Shown here: positions 37,698-48,036 of the stretch, one piece after another
Layout of the letters: each line of letters opens with the position of its first letter
Numbering within the stretch: the first letter of the stretch is position 1
Origin: Amphirosellinia nigrospora
Taxonomy: Eukaryota > Ascomycota > Sordariomycetes > Xylariales > Xylariaceae
DNA: 64,000 nucleotides
Assembly (NCBI GenBank): GCA_004123355.1
Contig: SCHM01000001.1
Location: 12,286,193 to 12,350,192 of the forward strand
Direction of reading: 5' to 3'
Translations under genes and position numbers: made by a program
Notes under the pieces: generated by a model
The model's database searches: none
What the model was told of the DNA's origin: nothing
What the model saw: only the letters and a program-made list of their open reading frames with translations

Positions 37698-37964
37698 ATA
37701 CCTACGTATTATACTCAATAGGCGGCCCACCTATCCATCACTATTTCCCTTCAAACTACCAGGAGAGTCAGAGCAGCTCAGACAAGTAATCACGAACACA
37801 TGCATTTAAATCTATGATCGTGGTCACTCGTCAATTGGATGCTATGTGAGAAGCCCGCATCGTATCTTGTCCATTAGCAACATATTGAAACGACTTAAGC
37901 TTAATTAGATCGTACTCTCACACATCCATCACGTTCATCTACTATGTAAACTGTCTCTCCTCTC

Positions 37965-39607
37965 CTAGCAGCCGTCGGGGATCTTGAAACCCCCGGGAAC
38001 CTTCTTCGTGAACACTTGGTTAGGATCGACCCGTGCCCTGAGTTGTTGAAGCTTCTTGACACTCTCTGCGCCATAGCTCTGAATAACGTTCTGCCACGGC
38101 GCGGCGTAGTTGAGGTAGATATACGGATCATACACGCCAAGCGTTTTAGCACGGGCCGCAATATCGTCCATGAGCGCGCGCGCCGCAGCGTACACCTGAT
38201 CGTTCTGTGCGCCGTCCGACCAGGACGGCGAGATCAGGCACACGACGAGCGAGCGCCCGTTCTCGTTTGTCAGACCCAGCGCGTTGGTATCGGCGCCGCC
38301 GCGCGTATAGATCTGCGGCGGCAGCGGCTCCATGTTCAGTGCCCAAGAGATCCCCGTCACGTTCTGGATCTGCGGGAGCGAGGCGTTGAAGGCCGCGTAC
38401 GTCTCACGGATCATGGCCTCGGTGGGCTCGAATGTGACCGTTGCAGTCATGTACCTGATGATTTGGCGCGGGCAACGTCAGTCCAGTTCCGTCATTTGAG
38501 AAGGAAAAGGGGAAGGGTCGGGGGTAGGGGGTGAGGCCCAAACATACTGAGCTGCTTGCGGCGCCTGCATGAGTGCCGATCTTGCGGCGAGGGCTGACGA
38601 GTTCCCAACAATAGTACCACTAATAGGGGTGTCGATGGAAGGCAGGTCGAGAATAGGCTTGTAGTATGCCGGGGTCACGTTCCCGGTTGGCTGCGTGTAG
38701 ATTAGCTGGTTCAGCGTAACACTCAAGCCCTGCGTGGCGGCATATGCCCAGCCGGTAAGATAAGAGGCATTCACATCGTAGTTCTGCGGCGCCATAATGC
38801 GGGCGTAAATCTTGGCCAGCTTATCCACCTCAGTCAGGGGGTTGAAGGTCATGGAATACCACAGAAGGCCTTGCTCGAAAGTTCTCAGGTCGATACGTGT
38901 GACAATACCAAAATTGTTCGATCCGCCGCGGAGCCCCCACCACAAATCAGCGTTCTCGTTCTCGTTGGCCTCGACAATTGAGCCATCGGCCAGCACTACC
39001 TCGAATGCTATCACTTGGTTGCATGTCCAGCCCTCTCGCGGGCCAAAGTACGATATACCGCCGCCGAGAGTTAAGCCGCCGACGCCGACGCCTGAAACGC
39101 GGCCACCTGCCACGCTGAGGCCGAGGGGATCAAGCTTGCCATAAACGAGATCCCAGGTGGCGCCTGGGCCTACCGATACAGTAGACTTATCGGCGCTTAG
39201 ATCGATCGATTTAAGGCCACGCAGGTCTATGGTGACGCCGCTGGGGGAGCTGTTCGAGTCCGCGAACCAAGTGTGACCACCTGCGCGGACGGCGAAGTCG
39301 TATGGACCACCATTAGCCGACGACGTCAGCGACTTGATCGCAGACGAGACGTCTTGGGCGGTTTGCGGCGTCACGTAGCAGGCCGGACGAACAGCGGCTG
39401 CCTGCGGACTAAAGTACGACGCTATAGAGCTGTTGTATCCCGCGGAACCCGGGAGAAACACATTACTTGTGCCAAAAAGGGCAACGAGCGCCTCACACTA
39501 GAATCGTAGCATATCATGTCAGTTTCGTTGCTCGATTGAGTTTTCTGCTCTCTTCCTCGACGTACAGACGATGCGGGAGTTTCTTCTTGAGTCATGGTTA
39601 AGGGCAC
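37965..39607 (-). CDS. FAD-linked oxidase of the berberine-bridge-enzyme type (BBE-2), intact
   Basis: Complete gene of three exons: 39566-39607, 38548-39497 and 37965-38454, with introns 39498-39565 (GTACGT...CTAG) and 38455-38547 (GTATGT...CAG). Exons sum to 1,482 nt, 493 residues, without a frame break. FAD domain: RAGGHTWF, with the His expected to bind FAD covalently, and SGVGVGGLTLGGGISYFGP followed by LRGGSNNFGIVTRIDL. The C-terminal BBE domain contains YLNYAAPWQNVIQSYG and ends PGGFKIPDGC. No cleavable signal peptide is evident, unlike secreted members; ATG 39595 is an alternative start. Paralogue of BBE-1, about 5 kb away. Members of this family in fungal clusters catalyse dehydrogenation, oxidative ring closure or phenol coupling; which applies here is unknown. 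Confidence 0.9.
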
Positions 39608-41304
39608 TGGGTGATGCGGTGTGTAGTTGAAAATGAGATAGACTGGGAGAGCAGCTTACACCGGCGCGGCGGAGACTTATGCCGGCCACCATGGTTTTTA
39701 TGCTTCGTACCTAGTACCCAATTGTAGGTCAGACAGCCTGCCTACATACATATGTAGGTAAGGTAGCAGTTGGTTGTACGACCTATCAGATGGTACTAGT
39801 GATCTTCTCCAAGTCAGGGTTAAGATTGGACACCGCACACCAAACGACTTATATGCCTTCATCTACGTGGATGAAACTACAAGTTAAATAGAGATTCGAT
39901 CGCACCTGGGACGGCGTGGAGGATCTTCCATCCCTCTTAGCTCAGGTCAGAGGCGTTCGTAGTAAGTTGCCAGAGAACGCGGTCATGGCTTCAGCCTCAA
40001 CTAGCTTCCCTTTTCATACCCCGGTAACACACAAGGGGGACCATGACGCCTCCGCAGCTGCGAACTAGATAGTAGGGAGTCGCGTCACCCATCTCTCCAA
40101 ACCAAGCTCAATCTTCACTGCACTAATAATAAAACAAAAACGTGCTGCCAAGCCGCAAATTCCCACGTGGACTCCCTGCTCACCAATGTGAGATTGCTGC
40201 GATTGGCTATTACTGAGGAGTGGCGTCGAGATCGCAGGGTATGTAACGGCTGATATGGGGTTGCGCAATCACGATATCACTTGTACTAGATAATCAATAG
40301 ATCATTCATGTTTGGCAAAGTTACACACCCAAAAGACACATATACGTACGAAAACCACGCACGCATCGAGTAGCTTATCAAGACATTTACTCATACGCTA
40401 AAATGCTATTTATATAAACTCTCCCTTTATATCAATTGAGATCAGCTCTTGACGTTGCGGGGTGCATTATAGTGAAAGGAACCTCAAGTTGCCGTGAGGG
40501 GTAATCTTGTACTGCATTATCCATCATAATTCCCACATTCCTGTACTTCTTCAAGGTTCTTATTTACCAACACCTACCTAAGTACCTAGGTAGTTGTACA
40601 CTAAAGGTTAATTGGTATGGATATTAAGATTACCCATGAATAAGCTCTTGTTTACGAGTAGTTTTAGAAACATAATAAAGAACATAAAATTATATTAGAA
40701 TGCTCACTATATACCACGCCAAGAGCGTCACGGATCCGGAGAGGCGCACGACCGGCTGACCACGCGATACAAGTTTGCATAAACGAAGATGACATCGTTT
40801 CTAGAACGTCGCTCCCGTCGTGAAGGATTCATGGGTCAATGACAAATAGAAAGCTTGTTTTTTCACCTGAAACTCTTCGCGAAAGCAGCTATGCATCAGC
40901 CTCGGCTGCCCCTCGTCGCTTGATCCGGTCGAGAATCGAGAATGTGGCGTTGATAAACACGTACGTTCTCAAAACGCCATCGCTACGCTAAGTAAGTATG
41001 ATGTGCCCTAAGCGAACTGTGATAAGTTAATGCATCCTACAGCCTCCCTCTGCAATATTGATGCGTATATCGATCGCTAACTACACCGAATCATGCCTCG
41101 GCTAGCTGTACCATTATTAAAGATCTTGTTAAATGGTTCTAGATTTACCAAGCCTACTATCACTTAGGAGCTAGGGGTCGGACTCCTCATCACGTAACAG
41201 GCAATATTAACCTTAATTAGCTACTTAGTAAGTACGCAAATCAAAACAAAATATCGTTGCTATATCACGCAACGTTTTCTACCAAGAGTTCGCTTCATTT
41301 TCTC
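39608..41304. other. Intergenic region without a convincing gene
   Basis: About 1.7 kb between the BBE-2 start and the stop of the rhodopsin-type gene. It contains the BBE-2 promoter. A short CTACCTAAGTACCTAGGTAG palindromic stretch lies near 40574-40593. No homologous frame was seen. Confidence 0.5.
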
Positions 41305-42711
41305 CTACAAACTCTGCTCCTCTTCTTTGTGTGCAATCCCCTCCCTAGAGTTCATCTCGTGCTCTTCCTCGCCAGAGTGGTCCAACATGGTGTCCCCTTG
41401 TGACCGCAGCAGGGTGGTATCGTTCAACTCGTAGTAATTCTTGCGGCGAGGCGCTTGATTCGAGCCGAACGTCGCCAAAGCCGGCCTGCTGGGCTTATCG
41501 CTAGAAGTTCCGGTGCCGCCACTCTTCGACCGACCCGAGCCACCCGGGCTACCGAGCAGCCGCGACCGTAGCGACCTGAAGAAGCCGGTCCCTGCCATCT
41601 TGTTGTTCGCAACATGGGCGAAAGCGGGCATGCATCCGACAATGATTGCGATGTTTGTCTCGATTAGGCTGTTGACACGGGGATCGCCGTCAATCAATAA
41701 ACTCGATGAGGAAGAGGGTAGATTTAGAAAGACACATACGAGGCCAAGCTAGTTGCGCCGGCGAGCCATGCCGAATCAGTTGATGAAAGAATCCTAACCT
41801 TGAAAACGAGAGACGTTATACTAGCAGCCACACCGCTAGGTTGTATCAGCTTTTGCTCCATTTCTCCTTGACATAGTTTCACTCACAGAAGCGCAGTGGA
41901 GAAGATGGCAATCAGCTGAAACCGTCGCTCCTTTTCTATTTGAAGGCGGAAAAGAATAGGCAAGGGCAGAAAAAAGATATAGAAATCTAGAAGCGTCCCA
42001 ATCGCGCTTTGTATCGTACCACCCAGTGCGAACGGGCGCGAGTTGGTCTGGAGGGTCAGCAGCAACGAATCCCATGAATGGCCGGGCCGCGGTGCTGCGT
42101 ACACAGCAGCTAATGGGATATTCGAAAGATAAACCAGGAGGGTTATCAGAAGACCGAAGCTGATGGCAATCCGGGTCTTCTTCTGGATCGCGAAGAGTTG
42201 TCGGTACAACAGAAAGATGGCGGCTTTGGGGAAGAAGAATGCCGGAGCAAACAGCACTGTTTGTATGAACGGCAACTTCAAATAGTCTCCGTTATACCAA
42301 CAGAGGGGTATGTCCCACGAGTGCCGGTAAAACTTATACTCTGGGAACAAGTTAATATGGCACAATAGAACAGGAGGTCAAAAGCAGGCCACGGTGGCAG
42401 AACAGCCTTACGTGAGCTGATAACACCTATGAAGGCGATGTTGAACAAGACCGCCGCGATCGTGAAATCTTTGACAAGTCTATCAGCACACCCAAGCTTT
42501 CCACGAGCTTCAACGCCATGAACTCACAGTCGGCTGAATGAAGTTTGTCTCGATTAATGTATAGCCGCCCGACGCCAAAGGAGGTCGAAATGACGCCCAG
42601 GACGACGCTAACAGCCACGACCGCTGGCCCTAGAGATGGCGGATTTTCGAAGTTGTACACACCGTCTGGTGATACGCCCGTTGGGATTTGACATAGGTCG
42701 GTAGGTTCCAT
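41305..42711 (-). CDS. Fungal rhodopsin-type integral membrane protein (Pth11-like family)
   Basis: Seven-helix-type protein of the family found in filamentous fungi (Fung_rhodopsin). From ATG 42711: helix 1 (PAVVAVSVVLGVISTSFG); then the exon with FTIAAVLFNIAFIGVI; HSWDIPLCWYNGDYLK before the third helix; FFFPKAAIFLLYRQLF, a family hallmark; further helices GLLITLLVYLSNIPLAAVY and LLDFYIFFLPLPIL; and finally NIAIIVGCMPAFAHV near 41640. The polar tail after that is Ser/Gly/Arg- and Glu-rich and presumably cytosolic. Predicted introns: 42469-42527, 42341-42411, about 41841-41886, and a very short one near 41704-41741. Members are often near cluster or effector genes and may sense surface cues; ligands are unknown. 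Confidence 0.8.
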
Positions 42712-44909
42712 GGCCTCATAACGCCTCGGACTCCCTTATTCATGTCCCGCCGGGTAAATTTTATAATGTATGAATGCTATATATCAAGTTATGACAATGC
42801 GATTGAATCATATCAACCAGCGTCCTCGACATCTGGATCGCATGATCCAGGGACCACTAGTGTAAGATGACAGTATCATTATAGTTATGTATACACATAT
42901 CTGTCAATTCACCAATAAAGCAGACGGCCAATAATCATAGGCGACTCAGACCGGGTGTGGCGCTATTCTCGGGCAGTTCGATCTAGAATCCGGGTGGCGG
43001 CAGTAAGACAACATGCAAACCCCACTCCTCTATGCATAATACGACCAAGAAAAGATCCAATAGGAGAGTCGTAAGAAGGATAAATGTAGCAATCCGCATC
43101 CAATGCCGATACGTAAGTTACGAACACATAGTAGTACCATGTAACCAAGTGTAGCACTTGCTCCTATCCATTTCGGCCGCCGAATTTTCCAGCTCTGTAA
43201 CCCTTCATGACTTTTAACTGCTACGTCGAACATAGGGGTGCTTGCACAGCAAGGAAAAGAGAAAAAGAAATATACAAAAGCAAGCGAGGGTCTCAAACGA
43301 ACTCGATACCATTGGAGTGTAAGCAATATTGCCTGAGCATGCTGACAATGCACGCACCCAACTTGGAAGTAGACCCGAGATGGTGGTCTGAGTCGCTTGT
43401 TTCCCTGTAGCGATATATTACAATCCGGAACGTGAGGGAGCTCCCAATTAATACCACATCGCGCTCCTCCTATGTACAATAGACTGAGCCGATCATCGGA
43501 AGCAACTGTGGCGGATGTTAGCTGATTGACGCCATGAAATTTACAAGCACTTTCCTCACCGGAACAACCCATCAATTGATCATACACAATTGTTAGTTAA
43601 ATGCCACGCTGTTGAAAGTTGGCGCCCAACAGCGATAATGATTCGCCCGGGTCATCCGGGGGTGTAAGACCAAGTTGGAGAATTCCTGACCTACCTGTCA
43701 GCTTTCGAATACAACACTGACGCGTCTCGAAACCACGCAAAGTCAGATCAATTTTCCTTTGCCGAGTTCTATCACTAGTAAGTCTATCACACGGCAGAGC
43801 CACACGCCACAAAGCCACAGAACCCCCACCCCCTATCCTTGAGGCTGAGACACACAGCTATAGATCAAGGGGTTATTGGGTCGCGAAGATTGGGCATCTG
43901 CAGAGAAGGCGTACAATAGCAGCCTAGAAGAAAAGGGGATAGATTATAGGCCACGATAAATAGAGGGCAAAGGGCAAGATTATATCATGTAAGAGCATTG
44001 GGCAACAAAAAGCCACTAAAATCATATGATTATGATCACGTAATACTACGAATTCCGACAGAATCAGCAACTTTAACTCTTATCTTGCAGGGGATTATAC
44101 TCTAAGCCTTTTTCTTCAATTCTGTTACCTACAAATCAAATATTCTTTTATATTACTTGGGGGCTTCAACACAGGGCTCCCACTATATCAAAATAGTATT
44201 GAAGAAAAGTAACATGTTCATTCAATCTGGGAAATGTTTCCTGAGTACCTAAATGACGTTGAATAACCATGTCATACCTTGAGTTTCTTTCCTAGATTCC
44301 TTTCTTACTTGAATTGACAAGGCGAAACGCTTCCCAGTCACCCGCGAACGATTTAACAACGCTTTATCACTACAGGATGCCGTCTCTGTGCATTGAAATG
44401 GTAAGATGGCCGCAGCAATCTACCGTGGCTAGATTTTTAGTATTTAATACATCAAGCCACTTAAACGCCTAGAAAACCATACCTCTCGATATGAATTTCC
44501 ACCCAATTCCACGTTCACTATCCACAACAGTAAGCCTACCCGACTCAGTGAGGCCAAAACTTAAGACACGTATATTTGAATTCTTTCACTATAGGAAGTT
44601 AATCGTCGAGCTTTTCGCTCTGACACCTTCTGGCGCCCTTTCCCCAGAAATAAAGCCCATTTTCGCCGAAGCCATCATATTTTAAACTATGGAACGAATG
44701 TTACTTATAATTCCACTGCTGTTACCAGGTGTTGTGCTCGAGGAATTGTAAGAGTACTCGAATTACAATATTCTCGTAGGCGGTCAAAGAACTATTAAGG
44801 CCTTACCTCCCTATTCGGTTGAAGAGGACATCCCCTGCCTGTGTGTCTGAAAAGGCTCGCTTTCAAGGAGCTATTTCGAATACTCGGTGTCACGAAACGT
44901 AACTGCAGC

Positions 44910-45003
44910 ACCATACCATAATACTACAAAAGTAGAATCAAGTCGAGCACTTAGCCGTCTGCAGTTAACTATGCGCGTATTGGGCTTGGGACAGTCGGTA
45001 AAG
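44910..45003. repeat. Dispersed repeat, copy 2
   Basis: Matches 25754-25866 in the same orientation over about 95 bp, including ACTACAAAAGTAGAA and GTCGAGCACTT. This copy differs mainly by C/T and G/A exchanges plus a small deletion. Origin unknown; probably a fragment of a transposon family. Confidence 0.65.
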
Positions 45004-46071
45004 TTAGGGGGAGGTAGAGAGCTTAAACCTTGGATAATCGCCGGGTAATATGCATAATAGATTAATAGATAGATAGGCTTCTGTTCTTGGTCATATCAGT
45101 TCCATCCCTGAATGTGCTTCGATACGGGTGGCGGGCAAGGTAAATTCTAAAATAAATATGCGTAAACTATCTATTCCAATGCGTTTTAGGTGCCACAAGA
45201 CGTAATCACATGCGCGATGGACACAGCATAATAGACCAACGACCCGTTCTTGTCCGTGTTCCGACATCTAGATCGTGAGGGCACCCTCTTCTATGTCCCC
45301 GTGGTCCCAGAATGGATGGTTATTTTCGTATTCACTACTAGCATACTGATCACCGTTATGAAAAGCCCTAAATTAACCATAACTATCCCAACCAGCTGTA
45401 TAAGGAGCCTCGTAAAGCGGGACTCGGCCTGCCTCGATATCTGATTTCAATAAAATCTTTCGGTCTTCGCAAGATGTTGCGTTTTTGACCTGGTTAATAA
45501 AGTTAACGCCTTGTGCCATCTGCGCTATCCTATCAGTGATATCATAGAGTCCTCTCGATACTTGCGCCCACAGGATAGTGTTTTTTACATACCCATAGTT
45601 GCGAATGTATGCTACGCCCTCTATTCTTGCTATAATTACCTAAATTGCAAGGTTTTCTAACTCAGCATCCCGAGATACCACGTCATAAGTTGCTGTATTA
45701 GTATATCAAGTGAGCAAACCGAGCCAATACCAAAGCCGACAAGCATGTCTTGAAGAACCGATGCGCAACGTTTTCTGAAGATAATCACTACATTACTTAG
45801 AATCAATTAATGCTACTTGGAGCTAGTTTTTTTGGATAGTTGTGGCCCTCTGGGCAATCCCTTGTCCCCAAAAGAAACTCCAGAACTCTAACAACTAGAA
45901 GAAAAGCTTGCAAGTTGCTAGTAATCATAGCCGAGTTCCCCAGGCATCCATGGTCGATATCTATACATGGGTTTCTTGACTTAATGATCCCCAGGCGGCC
46001 TATGTTCTTGAGACCTGTAGCTCTGTTAGGTGACAGGGTAACAGGTGACTAGCAAGTACCCGAAATAGGTT

Positions 46072-46345
46072 TAATAGACAGAGACTGGATATATTTTTAA
46101 ATATAAACTATTATTTTCAAAATTAACACTTATCGTTTTAACAGCTACAGCTTTTTATAGTTCAAAAATAAATCATACAGAAAAATGTTTTTATTAAATA
46201 ATAATAAAATGATAAATAACTAGCTAGTAGCCCGAAATAAATCTAAAAAAATAAAAATTAAATATATAAAACCTTATAGCTTCTTTAAATAATAAAAAGA
46301 GGTTTAAGAATTAATAATATTACGCTTTTATCCATATATTTCTCC
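46072..46345. repeat. AT-rich patch, possibly a small RIP-degraded element
   Basis: A sharp AT-rich block in otherwise normal DNA. It is flanked by AGGTGACTAGCAAG (starting about 46043) and, on the other side, CTTACTAGTGACCT (ending about 46360). These are imperfect inverted copies with two mismatches, as the ends of a miniature transposon might be. No target duplication was found, so the assignment is tentative. Confidence 0.35.
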
Positions 46346-46553
46346 TTACTAGTGACCTATCGGCGACCTTACTTCAGTTTGGAGCCCAATGTCACAGCCT
46401 ACAGCACTGCGGGCTTGTAGCTGTGGACTATATACAGTAGCTTAGTAACCAAGGCTGCCACCTTGGTTATTCTGATCGCTTTTGTGGTTGGTGACCCAAT
46501 TGGTTAGGTGGCCGTACCCGGCAGGTCTAGCAGGCTACTCTAGATTTGATCCG

Positions 46554-47108
46554 TCACACCCAACCCCTTTCAAGCCCGCAAAACTTTTCCAGGAATACCT
46601 GGATGAAAGAAAAGGCGAGCCGAAAGATGAATCGTTCTTTAACGATGATTAGGTTCTCTGATGGACCAACAAATAGTTTTTCATGTTCCTGCCCAATCTC
46701 AGAAGCGAACTGACTCATAAGTGACCGGGCATCTGATACGAAAGCCCTTTCATAGTACTCAATCGACTCTTGAGTTTGTGCCATTTCTCTTAATGTAATT
46801 AATGACTTGCCCTCTGGTCGACATAACAGAGAGCCGGGGTTCAGGTGAAGGGTCTTGAGATGCTGCTGGACGGACGAGGAATTGTTGTGGGTAAGCGTGC
46901 GTGAAGCTTCTAAATTCAATACTGAATATGGAAGGAAAGCTGGACAAATCTGTCGACGTAAAATATTGAGTGTCACCCTCGGGTTTGCCTTGTATGCATG
47001 ATAAAATTGACGGCAGGTGAGAATAGCATCTAGAAGGGACCGAACATCATCAAGCTCATGTAATATACCCATGATCAGCTCACAGGGGAGACTTGTAATG
47101 GTAGGCAT
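46554..47108 (-). CDS. Small F-box-like protein
   Basis: Single-exon frame of 184 codons. Residues about 5-45 (SLPCELIMGILHELDD followed by LLDAILTCRQFYHAYK) match the F-box pattern: a Leu-Pro start, a helix with Leu at heptad-like spacing and a CR-x-FY end. In F-box proteins this binds Skp1 of SCF ubiquitin ligases. The remaining 140 residues have no motif I recognise; family members in fungi are numerous and fast evolving. The frame is clean and ends at 46554. It is separated from neighbours by long gene-poor stretches, so a link to the polyketide cluster is not indicated. Confidence 0.65.
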   Translation of the reverse strand: MPTITSLPCELIMGILHELDDVRSLLDAILTCRQFYHAYKANPRVTLNILRRQICPAFLPYSVLNLEASRTLTHNNSSSVQQHLKTLHLNPGSLLCRPEGKSLITLREMAQTQESIEYYERAFVSDARSLMSQFASEIGQEHEKLFVGPSENLIIVKERFIFRLAFSFIQVFLEKFCGLERGWV

Positions 47109-48036
47109 TGTAGTTTTGACGTGTAAGTCCAGATGTAAGTTCTGCTTTCAACTCTGTATTAGCTTGAAATCCACAATGATTTTTTTATTATTAGATATCA
47201 AGAAGGGGAGAGTAAAAAAACACCCAACACAGCTTCCAGGTGTAAGTGACTGGAAATTGATTTAACTGTGCTGTATTCTCGCTCTACATGTACACCGACT
47301 ATTCTTCATCGCCAGCTAATTCCCAAATACTCATGCAGGAGGCTGGTCATCGGATTTGCATTCTGACATACCTGATGTTGCTTGTGTAGTATACGGTGGG
47401 AGCTTTGACGATTTCTACTCCAAGTGAAGTCCCGATGTGGCCTTGGGTGGTAGTATTATAGGTCTCGAGAACATAGAAGGGGTACCAGGAGTCCTTATGA
47501 CTCTATCCTCAAAAGGTAGTTGTGTTCAACTCGTGATTAATGTGGTATTTAAAATCGTTCCGGTGACTTTGCCTCTGAGATTTGAAGAAGAAGAAACGGG
47601 CTGGGCGAGATATTGTTTTCGATCATCGGGCTGCTCTATTTATTGGCGTTGAGCTTCGCTAGCATCAAACAAAACCCCTTGCAGGACGAAGCAAGGGAAG
47701 TAAATCTCAACAAGCCCTCCAGCTATACAGTATAAGTGTGGCAGGTTTATACTGTCTCTCTTCACCCCACTATGTTCCCGTCACGCGTGCCCCATCCCGC
47801 CTGGAGAGCCCCACTGCACTGTTACCCACTGGTATGGTGTAATTTGGGATTTTGTGGATGTCCGCAGCCATTTATCCAATAGTATTATGGATAGGTTCTC
47901 GAACGGGTTAGACCACTGTCCTATACAGTAAGAATATCAAAGAACACTGTGAGCTATGTGTGCATATATCTCCTTAGCTGGCTTCGCTCTTGAGCTCTCT
48001 CAAGTTCATCTCAAATACCGCCACCTGGAAGACACA
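47109..48036. other. Upstream region of the amidohydrolase gene
   Basis: About 930 bp between divergent starts of the F-box-like gene and the amidohydrolase. A 71-codon frame (47437-47652) is unsupported. No specific site identified. Confidence 0.45.

Larger units (their letters stand above)
42712..46553. other. Gene-poor region of 3.8 kb
   Basis: Frames of up to 185 codons exist (43030-43587 minus) but their composition is irregular, they overlap several others, and I recognise no family. The region contains one copy of a dispersed repeat (44910-45003) and an AT-rich patch (46072-46345). It reads like repeat remnants and degraded DNA. Confidence 0.5.

Noticed and set aside
43030-43587. 185-codon minus-strand frame
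   Set aside because: No domain, start context or neighbouring exon supports it, and several frames of similar quality overlap.
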